The notes beneath the pieces were generated by a model. That model did not search any database. It was not told where the DNA came from and was given only the letters and a program-made list of their open reading frames with translations. Below are positions 56,324 to 64,000 of a stretch of DNA of 64,000 bases, piece after piece (the stretch's first letter is position 1; each line of letters begins with the position of its first letter). Location: NCBI GenBank assembly GCA_008933835.1, contig WBUG01000007.1, positions 17,517 through 81,516 of the forward strand. The letters run 5' to 3'. The translations under genes and the position numbers were made by a program. This DNA is from Bacteroidota bacterium. GTDB taxonomy: Bacteria > Bacteroidota > Ignavibacteria > UBA10030 > UBA8401.

Positions 56324-57859
56324 GTGAAAATCGTTTTCACATTCATCATGTTGGCGCTTCTCCCGGCCGTCACTGTTGCGCAGTGGGCCACGATTCCGCA
56401 CACCTCGCAGTCCCAATGGGTATGCCCGGGCATCAATAGCGAGATCGTCACATATCCGGATGGAAGTTCGATCATCATTGGCATTGGAACAGGCTTTGAG
56501 ATCTGGATGCAGAAACTCAACGCCGATGGTTATACGCAGTGGCCGACATGGATCGAAGCCTTCTCTTCGAGCCCGCTTGGAATGAGATACTTCGTTCCGG
56601 ATGATGACGGCGGTATCTATGCAGTCATTGCCAACAAAGCTCAGCGGGTCGACAAGAACGGCAGAGTATGTTGGCAAGCCGGAGGTATAACGCTTGCGCC
56701 GGGCGGGGATATGGCAAGAGTGATCACCGATGGTCAGCATGGTTTCATCACCATGTATACCGAACAAGACTCGATCAAGCGTCTCTTCCTCGTTCGGTAT
56801 GACAGCAGCGGCACCCTTTTATGGAAATGGCAGATGGACACCAGCGCCCTCAATGCCCCGCTCACCGGCATGATCATCGGTAGATTGAAGGATGTCCTAT
56901 CGGTCAACACATCCAAGAGCGATTACTACCTCGTGGATTTGTGGGGCGCTTATCAGAAGATCGATCCTGAGTTTATGCGATCCATCGCGTTTTGTACTGT
57001 AGGAGATACTGTTGGTTTTAGTGTGCTTCGTCTCTCAACCAGAATAGATTCATCGGGATGGCAAATATCAGACTGGAGGATCGTGAAATATGATAGCCAA
57101 TGGCAAAGAGAATGGGTAGTGTTTTTCACCAACCGATTTGATCCAGGAAGCCACTTCGGCATTATTAGCGGCATTTTCCATGCCGATGGAGTTGGCGGAG
57201 TGTATCTCATAGATTCGTTCCAAGACGACCAAAAGAATGGTTTTACACGAATTAAAAGAATTTCTAAAGACGGATATACGACCGGAGACAAGGGATACCT
57301 CATTACGGGATTAGCTTGTCGATATGTCTATGCTCATCAAGGGAGGGTAATCCTGGTGTCTGACGACACGGAAGTTCAGGCGATTGACCAAAAGGGAAAT
57401 CTTTTGTGGAAAGATTCACTGTATATGGTCAATGATTACCAGAACCAATCATCTCTCCGTGTTCAGTCGGACCAGCAAGGGGGTGTTATCGCGAGTTTCT
57501 GGACGGTCATCGGCGGGATTAAAGTGCAGCATTCGGGGCGGGTAGGGAAGATCGGCGTACTGACCGGTGCGGAACCGCACCGAACCGAAACACCGGTACG
57601 TTTTGCGCTTCGTCAGAACTACCCCAATCCTTTCAACCCCGTCACCACCATTGCGTATTCCGTGCCGAACGACGGAGCGGTCACACTCACGGTGTTTGAC
57701 CTGCTCGGACGCGAAGTGTCCGTCCTCTTCAGCGGCTACGCCCGCGCCGGTCACCATACCGCATCGTTCGACGCATCACACCTCTCCAGCGGCGTCTATC
57801 TCTATCGGCTCACGAACGGTTCCTTCTCCGCCGCGAGGAAGATGGTGCTGCAACGGTGA
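56324..57859 (+). CDS. Secreted protein of unknown function with T9SS sorting domain
   Basis: A 511-residue exported protein starting at GTG 56324 (signal VKIVFTFIMLALLPAVTVAQ). The body (25-425) is beta-propeller-like, with repeated Asp/Gly turns such as DDDGGIYAVIANKAQRVDKNGRVCWQ and DQQGGVIASFWTVIGG; no enzyme motif. The sorting domain starts near 430 (RQNYPNPFNPVTTIAYSVPN). The body is markedly AT-richer than neighbours and uses different codons, while the sorting domain has the local composition, so the gene looks composite. It lies 16 bases after the GH5 gene. Confidence 0.85.
   Translation: MKIVFTFIMLALLPAVTVAQWATIPHTSQSQWVCPGINSEIVTYPDGSSIIIGIGTGFEIWMQKLNADGYTQWPTWIEAFSSSPLGMRYFVPDDDGGIYAVIANKAQRVDKNGRVCWQAGGITLAPGGDMARVITDGQHGFITMYTEQDSIKRLFLVRYDSSGTLLWKWQMDTSALNAPLTGMIIGRLKDVLSVNTSKSDYYLVDLWGAYQKIDPEFMRSIAFCTVGDTVGFSVLRLSTRIDSSGWQISDWRIVKYDSQWQREWVVFFTNRFDPGSHFGIISGIFHADGVGGVYLIDSFQDDQKNGFTRIKRISKDGYTTGDKGYLITGLACRYVYAHQGRVILVSDDTEVQAIDQKGNLLWKDSLYMVNDYQNQSSLRVQSDQQGGVIASFWTVIGGIKVQHSGRVGKIGVLTGAEPHRTETPVRFALRQNYPNPFNPVTTIAYSVPNDGAVTLTVFDLLGREVSVLFSGYARAGHHTASFDASHLSSGVYLYRLTNGSFSAARKMVLQR
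57626..57859 (+). repeat. Sorting-domain direct repeat, copy B
   Basis: The partner of 56074-56307, at the 3-prime end of the AT-rich cargo gene. Identity is about 93 percent over 234 bases, while the two genes share nothing upstream. Confidence 0.9.
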
Positions 57860-58151
57860 TGCGATAGCACCCCGGCATCATCCCTGAATGATGAATAGTT
57901 TTTTCCCTGACAATCAGACAATCTCCCGATCTCCAAAACCCCCAATTTCTTTCATTGCATTCGTCTTGCTCTTCCCCTTTTTCTTTCTATATTCCTCCAT
58001 GGTTTCCGCCCACACGCATAGCATCTCCCCGCTCCACCGCTCCATCCTCTGCATGAACCGCACCAGCGGTCTCTGAGACGGCTCCGCTCCCTTTTCCTCA
58101 CTGCCGCGGCGCCGCCGCGGACATTCAATCTTTTTTTTACAGGAGCATCCG
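57860..58151. other. 292-bp AT-rich spacer
   Basis: No convincing gene; a 62-residue ORF here is hydrophobic chance sequence without a ribosome site. CCGCGGC-GCC-GCCGCGG (58104-58120) is a strong hairpin, with T8 only 10 bases further on. AGGAG follows for the next gene at 58152. Confidence 0.5.
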
Positions 58152-59297
58152 ATGAACATTCTCGTGCTGGGAGCGGGCCTCGTAGGGCGTCCGATGGCGG
58201 CGGACCTCGCCGCCGACAAACGGTTCAACGTCACCGTCGCGGACATCAGCGCGGCGAACCTCGCCAAAGTGCCGAAGCATCTCCCCCTGCGCACCGTGCA
58301 GGCAGACCTCACCGACGGCGGCTGGCTCGCCAAACTGCTCGCCGACTGCGACATCGCCGTGAACGCCGTACCGGGCTGGATGGGCTACGCGACGATGAAG
58401 CGCATCATCGCCGCGGGGAAGGACGCGGTGGACATCGCGTTCTACCCCGAAGACCCCTTCACGCTCGACGCCTTGGCGCTGGAGAAGAACGTCACCGCCG
58501 TGGTGGACTGCGGCGTGGCGCCGGGGATGAGCAACCTGCTCGCCTCCCACGCCGCCGGACTGCTGGACGCGGCCGAGACCATCCTCATCTACGTCGGCGG
58601 ACTGCCGGTGGTGCGCGAATGGCCGTTCGAATACAAGGCGGGCTTCTCTCCCATCGACGTCATCGAGGAGTACACGCGTCCCGCCCGCTACGTGGAGAAC
58701 GGCGCGCTCGTGGTGCGTCCGGCGCTGTCGGACCCCGAACTCCTCTCCTTCCCCGGGGTCGGCACGCTCGAGGCGTTCAACAGCGACGGACTCCGCACGC
58801 TGGCGACGACGATGTCCGTCCCCACCATGAAGGAGAAGACCCTCCGCTACCCCGGACACATCGACAAGATCCGCGTGCTGCGCGAATCGGGGTTCTTCGG
58901 CACGGAGGAGGTGGAGGTGAAGGGAACGATGGTGCGTCCGGTGGACCTCGCGGCGAAGCTCCTCTTCCCGATGTGGGAGCTGAACGAGGGGGAGCGGGAC
59001 TTCACCGTCATGCGCATCATCGTGGAAGGGACGAAGGACGGCGCGCGGCTGCGGCACGTGTACGACCTGCTGGACCATCACGACGAACGGAGCGGCGTCC
59101 ACTCCATGGCGCGCGTCACCGGCTACACCGCCACCGCCGCGGTGCGCCTCCTCGCCGCGGGGCTCTACTCCCAGAAAGGCATCTCGCCCCCCGAATACCT
59201 CGGACGCAACGGCGCCTGCGTCAACTTCGTCCTGGACGACCTCCGCTCCCGCGAGGTCCGCTACCGCCACACCGTGGAGACCGCCGCCGCACGTTGA
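58152..59297 (+). CDS. Saccharopine dehydrogenase-like oxidoreductase
   Basis: A 381-residue protein with an N-terminal NAD(P) motif, ILVLGAGLVGRPMAADLA, followed by VTVADIS and a Sacchrp_dh_C-like domain (VVDCGVAPGMSNLLASHAAG; GGLPVVREWPFEYKAGFSP). It resembles lysine 6-dehydrogenase and the archaeal LYS9-like family: NAD-dependent handling of the lysine epsilon-amino group. No lysine-pathway neighbours are present, so the substrate is open. AGGAG precedes the ATG by 8 bases. Confidence 0.92.
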   Translation: MNILVLGAGLVGRPMAADLAADKRFNVTVADISAANLAKVPKHLPLRTVQADLTDGGWLAKLLADCDIAVNAVPGWMGYATMKRIIAAGKDAVDIAFYPEDPFTLDALALEKNVTAVVDCGVAPGMSNLLASHAAGLLDAAETILIYVGGLPVVREWPFEYKAGFSPIDVIEEYTRPARYVENGALVVRPALSDPELLSFPGVGTLEAFNSDGLRTLATTMSVPTMKEKTLRYPGHIDKIRVLRESGFFGTEEVEVKGTMVRPVDLAAKLLFPMWELNEGERDFTVMRIIVEGTKDGARLRHVYDLLDHHDERSGVHSMARVTGYTATAAVRLLAAGLYSQKGISPPEYLGRNGACVNFVLDDLRSREVRYRHTVETAAAR

Positions 59298-59345
59298 CCG
59301 CACCGAACACCGCTCATCCGGTCCGCACATGCCGGGTGAGCGATG

Positions 59346-59412
59346 CTGTACGATAGGACGGTGATTCTCCTGCGTTCATAAAACGAACTTCGGAGAACGG
59401 GGGACACCGTCC
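59346..59412. repeat. 67-bp palindromic intergenic element, copy 1
   Basis: GGACGGTG at the left pairs with CACCGTCC at the right; inner TTCTCC pairs with GGAGAA, and CGTTC with GAACG at the tip. It folds into a long imperfect hairpin. A second copy begins 10 bases later. Confidence 0.85.
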
Positions 59413-59422
59413 ATTGCCTTCA

Positions 59423-59489
59423 CTGTACGGTAGGACGGTGATTCTCCTGCGTTCGTAGAACGAACTTCGGAGAACAGGTGACACCGTCC
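59423..59489. repeat. 67-bp palindromic intergenic element, copy 2
   Basis: Same orientation and length as copy 1, with a few substitutions, some of them changing loop bases only; flanked by TACGGTAG...CTACGTA, which could extend the stem. It has the form of a REP/MITE-like element without coding capacity. Confidence 0.85.
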
Positions 59490-59685
59490 CTACGTATGTC
59501 CTTGGGAATTTTTGAATTCCCTTCTGTTCATTGATGATTGATAATTGTCCATTGTTCGTCCCGTTCGGCCTGAACCTCTTACCTGCGTTCAAACCCATCG
59601 GCGTGTGCGATTTCGTGCCGGTTTTGGGGTAGATTGGATGCGTCATCGTTCGATACGCATTCATTCCACCATCGCAGGAACAGTC

Positions 59686-61965
59686 ATGAAACCGCTCTTT
59701 TCGCTCCTCTTCGTCACTCTTATGCTGCACGCTCAATCCCCGGTCGGTTCGCTGGAGGGGAAGGTGCTCGATGCCGGAACGCAGGCGCCGCTCGTCGGGG
59801 TGAACGTGCTCGTCGGCGGAACGGCGCTCGGCGCGGTCACCGGTCCGGACGGACGCTACGTCATTCCGGCGGTGCCGGTGGGGAGCTACACGCTCCATTT
59901 CCGTCTCATCGGCTACGCCGCGGCAGCGGAACCGGACGTCATCGTGCGGCCAAAGCGGTTGTCCGTGGTGAACGCCGAACTCGCGGAGAGCGTGCTCGAG
60001 TCCGAGCAGGTGACGGTGACGGCGGGATTCTTCCGGCGGGACGATGTGCAGATGATGAACGCGGTGGGACTGAGCCGCGAAGAGATCCGCCGCGCCCCGG
60101 GCTCCGGCGGCGACGTGAGCCGCATCATCATGGGGATGCCGAGCGTGGCGAAGGTGAACGACCAGTCCAACGCCCTCATCGTGCGCGGCGGGAGTCCGCT
60201 CGAGAACGCCTTCTACATCGACGGCATCGAGGTGCCGAACATCAACCACTTCCCGACGCAGGGGGCCACCGGCGGTCCCATCGGCATGGTGAACGTGGAC
60301 CTCATCGACGAAGTGAACTTCCACACCGGCGGCTTCGCGCCGGCGTACGGCGGACGGATGTCCTCCATCTTGGACATCCGCTTCCGCGAGGGGAACCGGC
60401 GGGAGTTCGACGGACAGCTGGACCTGAACATCGCCGGTTTCGGCGGCGTGGCGGAGGGTCCGCTCGGCGACCGCGGCTCGTACCTCCTCTCCGTCCGGCG
60501 CAGTTACCTGGACCTCGTGATGTCCATGTTCGACGTCGGCACCACCGTGGCGCCGAACTACGGCGACGTGCAGGGGAAGGTGGTGCTGGACCTCTCCCCG
60601 TCGCATACGCTGAGCGTGGTCGGACTGTTCGGGGACGACCATAACGCTCCCGACCTTGAGGCGGCGCGCGAGAACGACATGCTGGCGTACGGACGGCAGG
60701 ACATCTACCAGGGGGCGGCCGGCGCCGTCTGGCGCGCGCTGTGGGGAACCGACGCATACTCCGTCACCACGCTCGGGTACCTCTCCTCCTCGTTCGACGA
60801 GGAGTTCACCGAGACGAGCACCGGCATCCTGCTGATGCGCAACCGCTCCGCCGAACGGACCGTCAGTCTGCGCAGCACCCTGCACCTCACCCTCTCCCCC
60901 GCGCACGCGCTCGAGGTCGGCGCGGAGGCGAAACGGATGATGAACGGGTACGACAACGCGTACGGCGCGTCGGGACAGGCGGACGGCACGCCGACCGCGG
61001 CCGCGGCCGTCTCCAGCGACATCGCCGCGACCGCCGCCGGGCTCTCCGTGAACTGGAGCGTGAAGCCGTTCGCTCCGCTCACCGTCACGCTCGGCACGCG
61101 TGCGGACTGGTTCTCGGCCAACGACCGGGTGACCGTCTCACCGAGAGCTTCGCTCGCGCTGTTCATCGACGAACTGACCACTTTCCGCGTCTCTTCCGGC
61201 ATCTACCGCCAGAACCTGCCGCTGCTGCTCCTGGCGCAGGAGCCCTCCAACGCGTCGCTGCCGGACCCGTACGCCGTCCATTACATCGCGGGGATCGACC
61301 GTCTGTTGACCGAGGACACCAAACTGACGCTCGAGTACTATCTGAAGGAGTACTATGATTATCCGGTGGACCCCGCGGACCCGGCGCTCTTTCTGGTGGA
61401 CGAGGTGTTCTACCGTTACGGATTCTTTCTGAGTCACGGTCCGCTCTCCTCCGCCGGCCGCGCCCGGTCGCAGGGGGTGGAACTGACGCTGCAGAAGAAG
61501 CTCGCGTCGGACCTGTACGGCATGGCGAGCGTGGCGCTGTTCCGTTCCGAGTACCGGGGTGCCGACGGCGTCCGGCGGGACCGCGTGTTCGACAACCGCG
61601 TCATCGTCAGCGCGGAGGGGGGATACAAACCGAACAGCGAATGGGAGTTCAGCGCGCGGTGGATCTACGCCGGCGGCACGCCGTACACGCCTTTCGATAT
61701 GGCCCGGTCGCAGATGCTGAAGCGCGGCGTGTTCGACGCGGCGCGCATCAACGACGCGCGGTATCCGGCGTACCATTCCATGAACGTCCGGTTCGACAAG
61801 CGGTTCCATTTCGAATCGTCCAACCTCGTTCTCTATCTCAGCGCGTGGAACGTGTACGACCGGAAGAACGTCGCCTCCTACTTCTGGAACGAACGCGAGA
61901 ACGAAGTGCAGACCATCTATCAGTGGAACCTGCTCCCCATCTTCGGGGTGGAGTACGAGATGTAG
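59686..61965 (+). CDS. TonB-dependent receptor with carboxypeptidase-like regulatory domain
   Basis: A 759-residue outer-membrane protein. Signal MKPLFSLLFVTLMLHAQ; CarboxypepD_reg-like domain (22-100: GSLEGKVLDAGTQAPLVGVNV ... YTLHFRLIGYAA). Plug domain (about 105-215: SNALIVRGGSPLENAFYIDGIEVPNINHF, PAYGGRMSSILDIRFREG) and a 22-strand barrel to the C terminus. No SusD-like partner is next to it. The substrate is unknown: an iron complex or oligosaccharide. The start ATG at 59686 is set by the signal peptide; the open frame upstream is spacer. Confidence 0.93.
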   Translation: MKPLFSLLFVTLMLHAQSPVGSLEGKVLDAGTQAPLVGVNVLVGGTALGAVTGPDGRYVIPAVPVGSYTLHFRLIGYAAAAEPDVIVRPKRLSVVNAELAESVLESEQVTVTAGFFRRDDVQMMNAVGLSREEIRRAPGSGGDVSRIIMGMPSVAKVNDQSNALIVRGGSPLENAFYIDGIEVPNINHFPTQGATGGPIGMVNVDLIDEVNFHTGGFAPAYGGRMSSILDIRFREGNRREFDGQLDLNIAGFGGVAEGPLGDRGSYLLSVRRSYLDLVMSMFDVGTTVAPNYGDVQGKVVLDLSPSHTLSVVGLFGDDHNAPDLEAARENDMLAYGRQDIYQGAAGAVWRALWGTDAYSVTTLGYLSSSFDEEFTETSTGILLMRNRSAERTVSLRSTLHLTLSPAHALEVGAEAKRMMNGYDNAYGASGQADGTPTAAAAVSSDIAATAAGLSVNWSVKPFAPLTVTLGTRADWFSANDRVTVSPRASLALFIDELTTFRVSSGIYRQNLPLLLLAQEPSNASLPDPYAVHYIAGIDRLLTEDTKLTLEYYLKEYYDYPVDPADPALFLVDEVFYRYGFFLSHGPLSSAGRARSQGVELTLQKKLASDLYGMASVALFRSEYRGADGVRRDRVFDNRVIVSAEGGYKPNSEWEFSARWIYAGGTPYTPFDMARSQMLKRGVFDAARINDARYPAYHSMNVRFDKRFHFESSNLVLYLSAWNVYDRKNVASYFWNERENEVQTIYQWNLLPIFGVEYEM

Positions 61966-62470
61966 CGGGAGATCGTTCAGCATGACGCGATTTCGTACGC
62001 GATGTGCTCGCCACCCCTCGACTTCGCCCCGAAAGAAAATATCGGGGCTCACCTCGGTAGAAACATCAAATCGAGCTCGGGGTGGCGAGCATACCGTTCA
62101 GAGCGCATCAGAATGACCCGGTGACCACATCCTGCATCTTGTGTCCTGTATCCTGCATCATAAATCCCTTCTTTTCCTCCCGCCCTTGATTCTGTTCCAA
62201 TCTCTGAGTACGATACCGCTGCGATGGTCACCATCATCATCGTGTTCGCGCCCTTCGAGAAGCCGCCCAACTTCTGATTGTCGTTCAGCGTTTTTATTTG
62301 CCCACACATCGAATATGCAAATCGTGTCCATCATAGACCGCTCCGTGAGGTGATGATGATTTCCTGTTCCAATTGCTACTGCAGTAATATTGCTGATTGG
62401 GTTTTATCAGATGTATTCACAAGGTATAAGAGATTCAATAGTTATCTTACCGATTAGAGATAGTATTAAT
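61966..62470. other. 505-bp spacer with nested inverted repeat
   Basis: Contains the 85-bp inverted repeat at 62006-62090, then AT-rich sequence (62150-62470). The composition changes from GC-rich to AT-rich near 62110. No gene is supported; the frame that opens at 62390 is regarded as the upstream part of the lipoprotein ORF. Confidence 0.6.
62006..62090. repeat. 85-bp nested inverted repeat
   Basis: Outer arms GCTCGCCACCCC (62006-62017) and GGGGTGGCGAGC (62079-62090) match perfectly over 12 bp. CTCGA/TCGAG continues inside, and GCCCCGA (62026-62032) pairs with TCGGGGC (62042-62048) around an A-rich loop. It lies 41 bases after the TonB receptor stop and has no T tract, so it may be a mobile repeat or a processed RNA hairpin rather than a plain terminator. 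Confidence 0.85.
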
Positions 62471-63841
62471 ATGTCAAATGCTATCAAATACAGCATAATT
62501 CTCCGTTGGAACAACTCTCGCATGGTTCTCTTGCTTGCATTCATTGTTTGCGCTTCGATTATAGGATGCGATGAAGCGAACACACTCGTGGATACGAAGA
62601 GTATTGTCTTCGATATAGAGGATGTTACCTGCACCGAATCATTCATTCGAATTGCATACAGTGAATCATTGGGAGAGCGCAATGTGGTGGTCAAAAGGGA
62701 TGGTGCGACCATCTTCTCTCTGAATGGTTCGCACATCGTGGACACGACGATAGCAGATCGACCATTGCGTCCCAGCACGAAATACGTTTATCGGCTCTCT
62801 ATCGACAATACCACTTTAGAACGCACCGTCGTAACAAAGGACACCACGACGCATACATGGAGTATGCAGACGCAGGTCTTCGCCGAACCGGCTTCATACC
62901 TTTGGGGTGTTTATGTCGTCAATGATTCATTAGCCTATGCGGTGGGAGGTATTTATATAAATGATACGCTCTATAATGCTCTCGAATGGGATGGTAAATC
63001 TTGGAATCCCATGCAAGTGCAGTTAGTCGTTCCATGCAATGGCGTGCTCATTGTGCCGAGTTTGGAGTGTGTTTGGGGGTATAACGGCGGATCGACGTTC
63101 TTCTCTGATGGGGGGAGTGTCGCACGATATGCTGGCATGAAGTACACCACGGATTGCCGCATGACGGCTCTCCTCTCTGGCGCTATCTATGCCATGTATG
63201 GTGTGGATGAATCGGATATGTTCGTTGCCGGGAAAAACGGAACAATGATTCACTACGACGGAAAAGGTTGGTTGAAGGAGAACAGTTCGACCTCGTTGCA
63301 TATCAAGGAAGTTGCCGGTCGCAAAGGATCATTGTATGCAGTCGGGATATCATCTCTCGGTGATGAGGGTATCATCATCAAGTATCACAATGGTACGTGG
63401 CGTCCACATATCCGCACCTTAACGGGTAGCACCGGCTACACAAAAAACGGATTGTTCAATCGGACCTTGTACGGTTCACTGGAGGGGATTTGGGTCGATG
63501 AGTCTGATGCACTCTATGCAGTGGGGGGATTTGCATACCGCTATAAGAACGAACGATGGGAGTATTTGCCGGGATTTCCTGAAAATGAAGTAGGCACTCT
63601 TCCGCGGAACCGGGGGTATTTAACGGACATCGACGGCAATGCTCATAATGATATTCTTGTTGTTGGTGAATATGGCACCATTCGACATTTTAATGGAAGC
63701 ACATGGACATCAATCGGCGGCGTCGACAATTTTCCCGATGCAGAAACGATGTGGCAGGGGGTATCCATGAAGGGGCGTTTATGTGTTGCCATCGGGCGGA
63801 GAAGAGGGGAGGCGGTTTTGCTGACGATGATGAAAAAGTAG
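62471..63841 (+). CDS. Lipoprotein of unknown function with propeller-like repeats
   Basis: A 456-residue predicted lipoprotein (signal RMVLLLAFIVCASIIGC, Cys near 33). The first 80 residues after the Cys look like a fibronectin-III-type domain (VTCTESFIRIAYSESLGERN; TKYVYRLSIDNTTLE). The rest has repeated W-containing blades (ALEWDGKSWNPM, IHYDGKGWLKE, IKYHNGTWRPH, IRHFNGSTWTSIGG) like a beta-propeller. It is much AT-richer than the rest of the window, suggesting transfer. The start could be ATG 62390, 62471 or 62522; 62471 gives a charged n-region. Confidence 0.75.
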   Translation: MSNAIKYSIILRWNNSRMVLLLAFIVCASIIGCDEANTLVDTKSIVFDIEDVTCTESFIRIAYSESLGERNVVVKRDGATIFSLNGSHIVDTTIADRPLRPSTKYVYRLSIDNTTLERTVVTKDTTTHTWSMQTQVFAEPASYLWGVYVVNDSLAYAVGGIYINDTLYNALEWDGKSWNPMQVQLVVPCNGVLIVPSLECVWGYNGGSTFFSDGGSVARYAGMKYTTDCRMTALLSGAIYAMYGVDESDMFVAGKNGTMIHYDGKGWLKENSSTSLHIKEVAGRKGSLYAVGISSLGDEGIIIKYHNGTWRPHIRTLTGSTGYTKNGLFNRTLYGSLEGIWVDESDALYAVGGFAYRYKNERWEYLPGFPENEVGTLPRNRGYLTDIDGNAHNDILVVGEYGTIRHFNGSTWTSIGGVDNFPDAETMWQGVSMKGRLCVAIGRRRGEAVLLTMMKK

Positions 63842-63856
63842 ACCGACCACACCTGA

Positions 63857-63908
63857 TCGCAGGTGAGTGTCATCTCGTTCGATCGCATGCGGTGACACTC
63901 ACCTGCGA
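63857..63908. repeat. 16-bp perfect inverted repeat after the lipoprotein gene
   Basis: TCGCAGGTGAGTGTCA (63857-63872) and TGACACTCACCTGCGA (63893-63908) pair perfectly across a 20-base loop. It could end the lipoprotein transcript, though without T residues on either side, or be a small mobile element end. Confidence 0.8.
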
Positions 63909-63989
63909 CCCCCTATCAGCCTCTCCGCTCCCTCCTTGAGATTCACCCCGTTCTTTCGTAGTTTTCTGTTAGAAAGGACGGTTGCCCCG

Positions 63990-64000
63990 ATGCGACAGCT
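63990..64000 (+). CDS. Possible start of a further gene (cut by window end)
   Basis: ATGCGACAGCT at the window edge follows AGAAAGGACGG by about 10 bases, which is a fair ribosome site. Too short to judge; no product can be named. Confidence 0.2.

Larger units (their letters stand above)
59298..59685. other. 388-bp spacer upstream of the TonB receptor
   Basis: It contains two tandem palindromic elements (59346-59489), then an AT-rich stretch (59500-59570). TAGATTG at 59630-59636 fits a -7 box for the TonB receptor gene, though no TTG lies 20 bases upstream. No gene. Confidence 0.6.

Noticed and set aside
57888..58076. A 62-residue ORF between the cargo gene and the saccharopine dehydrogenase-like gene
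   Set aside because: No ribosome site, atypical codons and no recognisable motif.

Overview
The window looks like a chromosomal segment of a GC-rich, free-living heterotroph from the Bacteroidota-Chlorobiota side of the FCB group, most plausibly an Ignavibacteria or Kapabacteria-like lineage. Four lines of evidence point there. Five secreted proteins end in a type IX secretion (T9SS-like) sorting domain with the NYPNPFNP / GVYLYRL signature. There is a TonB receptor with a carboxypeptidase-like plug extension. Promoters fit the -33 TTG / -7 TAnnTTG pattern of this group. Pyruvate:ferredoxin oxidoreductase and NrfHA occur together. Many genes also have AGGAG ribosome sites, unlike classic Bacteroides. 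The lineage is inferred; no rRNA or marker tree is available. No tRNA, rRNA, IS element or CRISPR array was recognised.

Layout. 1-5300: end of glutamate racemase, a CBM9/DUF5916-type outer-membrane protein, and a DUF1761-WD40 operon. 5400-6610: a seven-unit 79-bp repeat array, a GxxExxY (PD-(D/E)XK-like) gene and one stray repeat copy. 6600-11720: a LytS-type kinase with LytTR regulator, then a large Reg_prop sensor kinase. 11700-16400: UbiA-type prenyltransferase, CcmF, HD phosphohydrolase, DEDDh exonuclease. 16600-21740: PFOR, a dihydroorotate dehydrogenase-like protein and an Rrf2 regulator. 21750-28800: a long hairpin, then the nitrite-ammonification locus (NapH-like ferredoxin, porin, NrfH, NrfA), hemerythrin, Dps and a membrane-bound AraC regulator. 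28900-38800: T9SS cargo and small enzymes. 38970-44390: a tightly packed run of metabolic and repair genes.

44400-49090 is an arsenic island with two ArsR regulators, palindromic operators, a 23-residue Cys-rich peptide, ArsM, ArsC, Acr3, an ArsP-like permease and a small thioredoxin. 49100-54400: PGRP amidase, a small unknown protein, TypA, DinB and a second membrane AraC regulator. 54400-64000: GH5 glycosidase and a second cargo protein sharing an almost identical sorting domain, a saccharopine dehydrogenase-like enzyme, palindromic intergenic repeats, a TonB receptor and an AT-richer lipoprotein.

Together the genes suggest an anaerobic or facultative organism that oxidises pyruvate through ferredoxin, reduces nitrite to ammonia in the periplasm, protects itself against oxidative/nitrosative stress and arsenic, and exports surface enzymes by T9SS. 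The least explained parts are the repeat array with its nuclease-like gene, the hairpin with a CCUCCUCC loop after the Rrf2 gene, the small peptide upstream of arsM, and the shared sorting-domain cassette.
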